The notes beneath the pieces are model-generated. The model had not been told where the DNA came from and did no database searches. It saw only the letters and a program-made list of their open reading frames with translations. Positions 23,025 to 29,088 of a stretch of DNA of 29,088 bases are shown in pieces (position 1 is the stretch's first letter; every line of letters begins with the position of its first letter). Origin of the DNA: Bacteroidales bacterium (lineage in GTDB: Bacteria > Bacteroidota > Bacteroidia > Bacteroidales > UBA3663); the NCBI GenBank assembly GCA_004557315.1, contig SFEH01000013.1, positions 1 to 29,088 on the forward strand. The letters run 5' to 3'. The translations under genes were made by a program, and so were the position numbers.

Positions 23025-25052
23025 ATGGAAAAGAAACAATTGAACATATTTCAAATCATCGTCCGCATCATCTTCCTGATTGCGGCAGTCGGCATCGTCA
23101 CCTATTTCTTTCCCCATAGCGAGACGTTCCACTACGAGTACGAGCTCGGCAAGCCTTGGCGATACGGCCGACTGACTGCCCCCTACGACTACCCTATCTA
23201 CCGCAACGACTCGGTGATACATAAGATGGAAGACAGCCTGCGCATGCAGCTCACACCGCGTTATGTGATGAACGCCGAGGTCAATGCCACGATGCTTGAC
23301 AACATGCGCAGGAAGGTTCAGCCCTATCTCCCTGCCGATGCCTATAGCCACCTGCGCAGGCTGATGGAGAACTACTATGCCACAGGCATCCTCAACGAGG
23401 CTGAAAAAGACAAGCTGCAGAGTTCAGGCAAGACCGAGGCTCACGTCCGCATCGACAATCACTCCAAAGCCTATCCCGCATCACAGATCAAGAGCGAGAA
23501 GGAGATTTACACCGAGATAGTCGGCGACTCGGTCTATGGACCGCTATTCCAGCGCGCCAAGATACGCGATCTCATTGGGGTCAACCTCTCGCCCGACACC
23601 ACGGCGATGAACCATGAGTTTGCAAGGCTGCGCCAGGAAGTCTCTGCCATCACGGGCGTGGTGCTTGCCGACAGCCGCATCGTCGATCAGGGCGAGATCA
23701 TCACCCAGGATATCTACGACAAGATACATTCCTACAGCATCGAACACGAGATGCGACGCGAGACATCGAGCGACGAGACGCTGATGCTCATCGGTCAGAT
23801 ACTGCTCATCGCCCTCATGCTGTCGAGCATCATGGGCTTCCTCTATCTCTATCGCCCATGGATCTATGTGCGCCAGACCGAGACACTTGTGGCAATAGGC
23901 AGTGTGACCTTCATGACCGTGCTCACCGCCATCACGTCCAACAACATCATCAACGGAGCCTACCTCGTCCCTATCGGCATCGTCACCATCGTGCTTGCCA
24001 CCTTCCTTGGCTCACGCACAGCCTATTACTGCCACATCATCATGGCGCTGCTCTGTTCGTTCATGGCTCCTTCCCACTTCGAGTACCTCATCATACAGAC
24101 TCTTGTGGGCATCGTCATCATCTTCAACCTCAAGAACGGACTCGAAGACCGCAACCAGCTGCTGCGCGTCAGCATCCTCACAGGCATCTCCTACTGTGCG
24201 CTCTATGCTGCATATCTCCTTGCCAACGAAGGCACATTGGTCAATATATCGGTCAAGACCATCGGCTTCCTGTGCTGCAATGCCTTGCTGCTCCTCATGT
24301 CGTATGTCATCATCTACGCCTTCGAGAAGATGTTCCATTTCATGAGCGGCGTGACCCTGGTCGAACTCTGCAACCTTAATGTCGGACTGCTCGACCGCCT
24401 GTCGAAAGAGGCGCCTGGAACCTTCGAGCACTCATTGCACGTGAGCAACCTCTCTGCCAATGCAGCCAAAGCCATCAAGGCCAATGCCCAGCTCGTGCGC
24501 ACAGGTGCTCTGTATCACGACATCGGCAAGCTGTGGAACCCAATCTACTATACCGAAAATCAGAAGGGCGTCAACCCTCACGACAAGTTCACCATCGAAC
24601 AGAGTGTCGAGATCATCAAGCGTCATGTGACCGAAGGACTCGCCATGGCAAAGAAGGCCAAGCTGCCAGTCGAGATCCAGGAGTTCATCGAGTGCCACCA
24701 CGGCAGAAGCGTGATCAAGTATTTCTACAATACATGGTGCAACCAGCATCCCGACGAAGAACCCGATGAGGAACTGTTTACCTATCAGGGCGAAGACCCA
24801 AAGACCAAGGAACAGGCCATACTGATGATGGGCGACTCGGTCGAGGCAGCCAGCAAGAGCCTGAAAGAGCCTACCGAAGAGTCAATCACCAACCTCGTGA
24901 ACAAGATCATCGACAATATAGTATCGAGCGGACGACTCAACAACTCCAAGATCACCCTCCGCGAGATCAAGATAGTCAAGCTCTCGTTCATCAAGGACCT
25001 CATGGGAATCTACCACACCCGCATAGCTTATCCAGAACTAAAAAAACAATAA
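23025..25052 (+). CDS. 7TM-HD membrane phosphohydrolase (PgpH-like)
   Basis: This 675-residue membrane protein has the 7TMR-HDED architecture. One N-terminal membrane helix (about 9-28) is followed by an extracytoplasmic sensor region (about 30-250; 7TM-HD extracellular domain). A block of seven membrane helices covers about 253-437. The cytoplasmic HD phosphohydrolase domain covers about 460-650. The metal-binding set is complete: His469 (FEHSLHV), His498-Asp499 (LYHDIGKLW) and His558-His559 (ECHHGRS). Characterised relatives (Listeria PgpH) hydrolyse the second messenger c-di-AMP; that activity is inferred here from domain order. No diadenylate cyclase gene is in the window. The GH92 gene follows after 10 nt, so the two are co-transcribed, although a functional link is not obvious. 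Confidence 0.93.
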   Translation: MEKKQLNIFQIIVRIIFLIAAVGIVTYFFPHSETFHYEYELGKPWRYGRLTAPYDYPIYRNDSVIHKMEDSLRMQLTPRYVMNAEVNATMLDNMRRKVQPYLPADAYSHLRRLMENYYATGILNEAEKDKLQSSGKTEAHVRIDNHSKAYPASQIKSEKEIYTEIVGDSVYGPLFQRAKIRDLIGVNLSPDTTAMNHEFARLRQEVSAITGVVLADSRIVDQGEIITQDIYDKIHSYSIEHEMRRETSSDETLMLIGQILLIALMLSSIMGFLYLYRPWIYVRQTETLVAIGSVTFMTVLTAITSNNIINGAYLVPIGIVTIVLATFLGSRTAYYCHIIMALLCSFMAPSHFEYLIIQTLVGIVIIFNLKNGLEDRNQLLRVSILTGISYCALYAAYLLANEGTLVNISVKTIGFLCCNALLLLMSYVIIYAFEKMFHFMSGVTLVELCNLNVGLLDRLSKEAPGTFEHSLHVSNLSANAAKAIKANAQLVRTGALYHDIGKLWNPIYYTENQKGVNPHDKFTIEQSVEIIKRHVTEGLAMAKKAKLPVEIQEFIECHHGRSVIKYFYNTWCNQHPDEEPDEELFTYQGEDPKTKEQAILMMGDSVEAASKSLKEPTEESITNLVNKIIDNIVSSGRLNNSKITLREIKIVKLSFIKDLMGIYHTRIAYPELKKQ

Positions 25053-25062
25053 CATCAGAACT

Positions 25063-27291
25063 ATGAAGAATTCATTAGCCTTAATCTGTATCTTCAGCTG
25101 CAGCCTCGGTCTTTTCGCACAGGCACAGCAGCTGCGTCCTGCCGACAAGGTCAACCCTTTCATCGGCACCACCAACTACGGCACATGCAACCCAGGTGCC
25201 ATCTGTCCCAATGGCATGATGTCGGTCATCCCATTCAACGTAATGGGCTCCGACCTCAACCGCTACGACAAGGACAACCGCTGGTGGAGCACGCCTTACG
25301 ACTACACCAACAGCTACCTCACTGGCTTTGCCCACTGCGCATTGAGCGGTGTGGGCTGTCCTGACCTTGGCTCGCTTCTGGTCATGCCTACTACAGGCAA
25401 GCTCGATGTCGATTATCACAACTATGGATCGACCTACAGCAACGAAGTGGCTCACCCTGGCTACTACTCTTGCCAGCTCGAGAAGTATGGCATCAAGGCC
25501 GAAGTCACTGCCACCCCACGCACCAGCGTCGAACGCTACACCTTCCCTGAAGGCGAGTCGCACATCCTCATCAATCTTGGCGAAGGACTCACCAACGAGA
25601 GCGGAGCTTCAGTCAGGATGGTCAACGAATGTGAGATTGAGGGTACCAAACTGCTCGGCACCTTCTGCTATTTCCCTCAGAGTGTTTTCCCCATCTATTT
25701 CGTGATGCGAATCAACAAGCAGCCTAAAGCTTCAGGCTACTGGAAGAAACAACGTCCGATGACTGCCGAAGCAGCTTGGGATGATACCGCAGGCAAGTAC
25801 AAGCTCTATACCCAGTACCGCCGCGACATCAGCGGCGATGACATCGGATGCTGGTTCGACTTCGACACACAGGAGGGCGAAGCCATAGAGGTGCGCCTCG
25901 GCGTGTCATACGTCAGCATCGAGAATGCACGCAAGAACCTTGAGGCCGAGACCAATACCTTCGAGACAGTATGCCAGAATGCCAATGAGGCATGGAATAA
26001 GGCATTGAGTGTCATAGAAGTTGAAGGCGGAACTGCCGACCAGCAGACGGTATTTTATACAGCTCTCTATCACATGCTTATCCATCCAAACATCCTGCAG
26101 GATGCCAATGGTGAATATCCTATCATGGAGAGCCCAGAGAACGGACACACCACAGCCGACCGCTATACCGTATTCTCGCTCTGGGACACATACCGCAACT
26201 TGCATCAGATGATGACCCTGCTCTATCCTGATCGCCAGCTCGACATGGTGCGCACCATGGTCGATATGTACAAGGAGAACGGCTGGCTGCCTAAATGGGA
26301 GCTCTTCGGCCGTGAGACAATGGAGATGGAAGGCGACCCTGCCATACCTGTAATCGTCGATACATGGATGAAGGGCTTGCGCGACTTCGATGTCGATGCA
26401 GCCTACGAGGCTATGATCAAGTCAGCTACCACCCGCGGTGAGAGCAACATCATGCGACCAGATATCAACGGCTACCTCGACCTCGGATACTGTCCGATGG
26501 AGAGCCAGTACGACAACTCTGTGTCACATGCCCTCGAGTACTATATTGCCGACTATGCTTTGTCACGTTTCGCCAAGGCACTCGGGCACGATGCCGATGC
26601 CGACCGCTTCTACAAGCAGTCATTGGGCTACAAGCACTATTACCGTCCTGACTTCGGCTTCCTCTGCCCTATCACCAAGGAAGGCAAGTTCTACGATCCG
26701 TTCAATCCTAAGGAAGGAGAGAACTTCGAGCCATCGCCTGGTTTCCACGAGGGCAATGCCTACAACTACACCTTCGCCGTTCCTCACGATGTCGATGGAT
26801 TAGCTCAGCTGATGGGCGGACCAAAAGCCTATATCGATCGCCTTCAGTCGGTCTTCGACAACAAGTACTACGACCCTGCCAACGAACCCGACATCGTCTA
26901 TCCATACCTGTTCAGTCGATTCAAGGGCGAGGAATGGCGTACACAGACCATCGTCCGCGACCTGCTCGACAAATACTACACCAACGCACCTAATGGTATC
27001 CCTGGCAACGACGACACTGGCACCATGTCATGCTGGGCTGTATTCTCAATGATGGGCTTCTATCCCGACTGCCCAAGTGAGCCATTCTATACCCTCACAT
27101 CTCCAGTCTTCAAGCGCATCACCATCCATCTTGACCCTAAATACTACAGCAATGACAAGCTCGTGATTGAGGCCAAAGGCAAAGGCAAGCTAATCAGCTC
27201 AGTCAAGGTCGGCTCCAATAAGCTGCAGTCGATGAGAGTCTCACACCAGGACCTCGTCAATAGCGGCAAGATAGTGTTCAATCTGAAATAA
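25063..27291 (+). CDS. GH92 alpha-mannosidase-family glycosidase, exported
   Basis: This 742-residue exported protein belongs to GH92, a family of calcium-dependent exo-alpha-mannosidases that trim N-glycans and yeast mannans. A Sec signal peptide ends near LFAQAQ (residue 22). An N-terminal beta-sandwich (about 25-280; KVNPFIGTTNYGT, LTGFAHCALSGVGCPDLG) is followed by an (alpha/alpha)6 barrel (SLWDTYRNLHQMM, WLPKWELFGRE). The catalytic acid is likely Glu563 in FHEGNAYNYTFAVPHD, and the base and assisting acids are Asp650/Asp651 in GNDDTGTMSCWAVF. The usual EGNAWQYTW reads EGNAYNYTF here, so Trp and Gln next to the acid are replaced by Tyr and Asn. This may reflect a different linkage or substrate. 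It is second in an operon with a 7TM-HD protein (10-nt gap). Confidence 0.93.
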   Translation: MKNSLALICIFSCSLGLFAQAQQLRPADKVNPFIGTTNYGTCNPGAICPNGMMSVIPFNVMGSDLNRYDKDNRWWSTPYDYTNSYLTGFAHCALSGVGCPDLGSLLVMPTTGKLDVDYHNYGSTYSNEVAHPGYYSCQLEKYGIKAEVTATPRTSVERYTFPEGESHILINLGEGLTNESGASVRMVNECEIEGTKLLGTFCYFPQSVFPIYFVMRINKQPKASGYWKKQRPMTAEAAWDDTAGKYKLYTQYRRDISGDDIGCWFDFDTQEGEAIEVRLGVSYVSIENARKNLEAETNTFETVCQNANEAWNKALSVIEVEGGTADQQTVFYTALYHMLIHPNILQDANGEYPIMESPENGHTTADRYTVFSLWDTYRNLHQMMTLLYPDRQLDMVRTMVDMYKENGWLPKWELFGRETMEMEGDPAIPVIVDTWMKGLRDFDVDAAYEAMIKSATTRGESNIMRPDINGYLDLGYCPMESQYDNSVSHALEYYIADYALSRFAKALGHDADADRFYKQSLGYKHYYRPDFGFLCPITKEGKFYDPFNPKEGENFEPSPGFHEGNAYNYTFAVPHDVDGLAQLMGGPKAYIDRLQSVFDNKYYDPANEPDIVYPYLFSRFKGEEWRTQTIVRDLLDKYYTNAPNGIPGNDDTGTMSCWAVFSMMGFYPDCPSEPFYTLTSPVFKRITIHLDPKYYSNDKLVIEAKGKGKLISSVKVGSNKLQSMRVSHQDLVNSGKIVFNLK

Positions 27292-27308
27292 GCAAGGCAC
27301 TCCCACCG

Positions 27309-27339
27309 AAGAGCCCTGTACCATAAGTCCAGGGCTCTT
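27309..27339. terminator. stem-loop between convergent GH92 and DUF3237 genes
   Basis: A perfect 10-bp stem pairs AAGAGCCCTG (27309-27318) with CAGGGCTCTT (27330-27339) around an 11-nt loop, 17 nt after the GH92 stop codon. No strong T-run follows on either side, so efficiency is uncertain. Confidence 0.72.
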
Positions 27340-27440
27340 GGGTTATACAAGATTAATCAATTTCAAAAGTATTCTTTGACTACATAAGGCAAAGTCATTG
27401 ACTAGCAGAAATAAAACTGTAGGCAATGATGTGCCAAAGC

Positions 27441-27959
27441 TTATTTTACTCGCCATACGTCAAGCGTAATAGTTCCTGGTGCTCCGAACGAAGGAGCACA
27501 GACATATATGGCATTGTTGAGCCAGAAATACTTGCTGTCCTGTGGTGCCTCAAACTTTGGTGCTGCCTTAAAATAGAATGAGTCATTACCCGAAGCATCC
27601 TTTCCAGAATATACTATGCCTTGGTTGCGCACATGGATATAAACACCGTCATCGGTCATAATTGAGTATATGGCCTCAAGTGTGGTGCGGGTTCCATCGG
27701 AACTGATGAGTTGGTAGTCTGCTCCGCCATTGATGATAGTGCCTTTAATGAGCGGTCCTGCAAACGTGCCACCAGTAATAGGGATAACGTGACGTTTGCC
27801 ACTCTGTGTCTCACCCACAGTATAGGCTTCGCCAAGAGTGACATTAAGTTGCATGACAAACTCTAATTCAGGAGTTGCTGCCTTTGGGGAAACGTTCTGT
27901 GCATTAATTGATAATGTACAAAATGCAAGGACTATGGATGATATCAATGATCTCAACAT
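27441..27959 (-). CDS. DUF3237 family protein with signal peptide
   Basis: This 172-residue protein has a Sec signal peptide (MLRSLISSIVLAFCTLSINA) and a small beta-barrel domain with the DUF3237 pattern: ITGGTFAGPLIKGTIINGGA (61-80), a short acidic turn, MTDDGVYIHVRNQG (101-114), a PKFEAP strand and KYFWLNNAIYVCAPSF near the C-terminus. The biochemical role of the family is unknown. Most relatives are cytoplasmic, so the signal peptide is a notable variation. It is transcribed alone. A near-match promoter, TACCTTTTG with one base too many, lies about 55 nt upstream on the minus strand. No functional link to the neighbours is visible. Confidence 0.85.
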   Translation of the reverse strand: MLRSLISSIVLAFCTLSINAQNVSPKAATPELEFVMQLNVTLGEAYTVGETQSGKRHVIPITGGTFAGPLIKGTIINGGADYQLISSDGTRTTLEAIYSIMTDDGVYIHVRNQGIVYSGKDASGNDSFYFKAAPKFEAPQDSKYFWLNNAIYVCAPSFGAPGTITLDVWRVK

Positions 27960-28063
27960 AATTGAAACGGAAAATTAAAGCAGTTCATGTATATGCCCGA
28001 AATGGAGGTAGAACAAAAGGTAAATAACAAAGCAAATGTTCTTCTCTTCCTTGTATAGATAAA

Positions 28064-28585
28064 TTATTTAAGAGTCAATCTCAACACCTTTATTGGTTTG
28101 TCGGCACCTTGATAAAGTTTATTGTCAAAGGCTGTTTCGCCAGTTGGTTTGAATCCGCATTTCTCCATCACTCGTCCCGAAGCAGGATTGTCGATGAAAT
28201 GTCCGCTGATGAGCGACTTGATGTCGGTTGTATTGCGGATATGCGTTATCATCAGTCGAAGAGCCTCGGTGCATATGCCTTTGCCCCAATACGGTTTGCC
28301 CACCCAATAGCCCACTGTGGGTTCTCCTTCCCAGGCAGGGAGAGAGCAGTCGCACGACGGACCGTAGCCCATAGCTCCTATTGCCTCGCCAGTCTCATTC
28401 CATACGATAGCCCATGTGGTGGGATTGCCAAACACGGTGCGAATTATCTCCAGACTCTCCTCTTCAGAAAGATGCGGAGGCCAGCCTGCCCGCGGTCCAA
28501 CTTCTGGGTCGCTTGCATACTTATACAAAGCCTTGGCATCGGTGTCAAGCCAAGGGCGAAGGGTTATTCTTTCTGTCTTCATCAT
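28064..28585 (-). CDS. GNAT family N-acetyltransferase (RimJ/RimL type)
   Basis: This 173-residue acetyltransferase begins with the typical TERITLRPWLDTDAKALYKY and has the acetyl-CoA binding loop YWGKGICTEALRLMI (99-113) and the C-terminal NPASGRVMEKCGFKPTGE block. These features place it in the Acetyltransf_3 (RimJ/RimL) group, whose members acetylate protein N-termini or small amines. The substrate here is unknown. Two adjacent ATG codons (28583-28585 and 28580-28582) could both serve as start; the choice changes one residue. It has a good promoter match 21 nt upstream and appears monocistronic. Confidence 0.9.
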   Translation of the reverse strand: MMKTERITLRPWLDTDAKALYKYASDPEVGPRAGWPPHLSEEESLEIIRTVFGNPTTWAIVWNETGEAIGAMGYGPSCDCSLPAWEGEPTVGYWVGKPYWGKGICTEALRLMITHIRNTTDIKSLISGHFIDNPASGRVMEKCGFKPTGETAFDNKLYQGADKPIKVLRLTLK

Positions 28586-28606
28586 TCAATATTATTATTG
28601 CGACTG

Positions 28607-28637
28607 CAAAGGTAGTATAAATATGATAATATGCCAA
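28607..28637 (-). promoter_or_regulatory. promoter of the GNAT gene
   Basis: On the minus strand TTG (28637-28635), a 20-nt spacer and TACCTTTG (28614-28607) match the Bacteroidetes promoter. Confidence 0.68.
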
Positions 28638-28740
28638 ATAATTGGGACAGAAAGCAAGGATATGTGACGAATGGCATGACACAACATGATAAATATAAGT
28701 GAAATAATTCAAAAAAGAGAAGATATTCGCATTAGTTTTA

Positions 28741-28769
28741 TTGATTCTCATTTTTTATTTGTATCTTTG
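28741..28769 (+). promoter_or_regulatory. promoter of the AAA-ATPase/PD-(D/E)XK gene
   Basis: TTG at 28741-28743, an 18-nt spacer and TATCTTTG at 28762-28769 match the Bacteroidetes promoter. A leader hairpin follows: TTGCAGG (28778-28784) with CCTGCAA (28794-28800), with a 9-nt loop. Confidence 0.68.
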
Positions 28770-28813
28770 CCACCGAATTGCAGGCTTACCTCTCCTGCAA
28801 CAGTCGCAAACCT

Positions 28814-29088
28814 ATGGGTATGTACATCAATAAAGGCAATAGATACCACTCGTCAATGCAATGCTCAATTCGGAGAACCGATATAGCTGCGTTACGCGCT
28901 GCCGCCGCTTCGGCAAGTCGATGGCGGCAAAGATGCTATGTGCCTATTACGACAGGTCGTGCGACTCACGGGAGCTGTTTCGTGGATTGGAAGCGGAAAA
29001 GGACGCATCGTTCGGAACTTATCTGAACAAGTACTATGTCATCAGCATAGATATGACCGACTTCACTACAAGATACAGAGGTGAGAGG
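28814..29088 (+). pseudogene. AAA-ATPase-like / PD-(D/E)XK nuclease-like gene, frameshifted 5' end, runs off window
   Basis: The gene opens with ATG 28814 (MGMYINKGN), the usual start of this Bacteroidales family, but that frame then loses similarity. The match resumes in another frame from 28843: IPLVNAMLNSENRYSCVTRC, then the P-loop-like RRFGKSMAAKML, DRSCDSRELFRGLE and YVISIDMTDF, open to the window end. The family normally has about 18 residues ending in a Val-Asp-Lys motif between these two blocks; they are missing here. A deletion of about 55 nt that also shifts frame explains this. ATG 28861 could rescue a shortened protein beginning MLNSENRYSC. The family has an N-terminal ATPase-like domain (PF09820) and a C-terminal nuclease-like domain; its role is poorly known. 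The rest lies outside the window. Confidence 0.72.

Noticed and set aside
28686..28886. A 66-codon frame starting MINISEIIQKREDIRISF before the AAA-ATPase gene
   Set aside because: It spans the promoter and leader of the downstream gene and shows no conserved pattern.

Overview
The window reads as chromosomal DNA from a member of the Bacteroidales, probably Prevotellaceae-like. The genus is an inference from gene content only. Four observations support the order: (i) repeated matches to the Bacteroidetes sigma-ABfr promoter, a TTG element about 19 bp upstream of TAnnTTTG, with no Shine-Dalgarno sequences; (ii) many exported carbohydrate-active enzymes, namely GH43, GH2, GH67, GH92 and an SGNH acetylesterase; (iii) a type-B fumarate reductase; (iv) a typical 5' piece of the AAA-ATPase/PD-(D/E)XK family that is abundant in this order. 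No tRNA, rRNA, CRISPR array, insertion sequence or prophage was seen.

Layout. 1-2620: the 3' part of frdA, then frdB and a strong terminator (anaerobic fumarate respiration; the membrane subunit should lie just upstream). 2666-7196: a divergent pair, a GH43 lipoprotein (-) and a secreted GH2 beta-galactosidase (+), sharing a 199-bp promoter region; this suggests side-chain galactan or arabinogalactan breakdown. 7285-10146: polA, preceded by a large hairpin. 10162-17398: a block that fits uronate and xylan use, made of GH67 alpha-glucuronidase (-), a candidate 37-aa gene (-), lrgAB (+), a UxuB-type fructuronate reductase (-) and an SGNH acetylesterase (-). 17528-21537: a C69 dipeptidase, an FKBP lipoprotein and glycyl-tRNA synthetase, all on the minus strand. 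21667-22877: a short TatD-like hydrolase that appears leaderless, then rplS behind a structured leader ending in a terminator-like element. 23025-27291: a two-gene operon, a 7TM-HD phosphodiesterase followed by a GH92 glycosidase. 27441-28585: a secreted DUF3237 protein and a GNAT acetyltransferase, both minus. 28814-29088: the start of an AAA-ATPase/PD-(D/E)XK gene whose first codons are out of frame with the rest.

How the genes fit together. GH67 would release (4-O-methyl)glucuronic acid from xylo-oligosaccharides, the acetylesterase would remove acetyl groups, and UxuB would reduce fructuronate to mannonate on the way to KDG. LrgAB lies between these genes and may move an organic acid. No SusC/SusD pair or hybrid two-component regulator is present, so this is not a classical complete polysaccharide utilisation locus.

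Most of the window is ordinary core metabolism and CAZyme content. The items most worth a second look are the rplS leader, the leaderless and C-terminally short TatD protein, the 37-aa candidate gene with its own promoter, the lrgAB placement, and the broken 5' end of the last gene. I did not find a convincing new multi-gene system.
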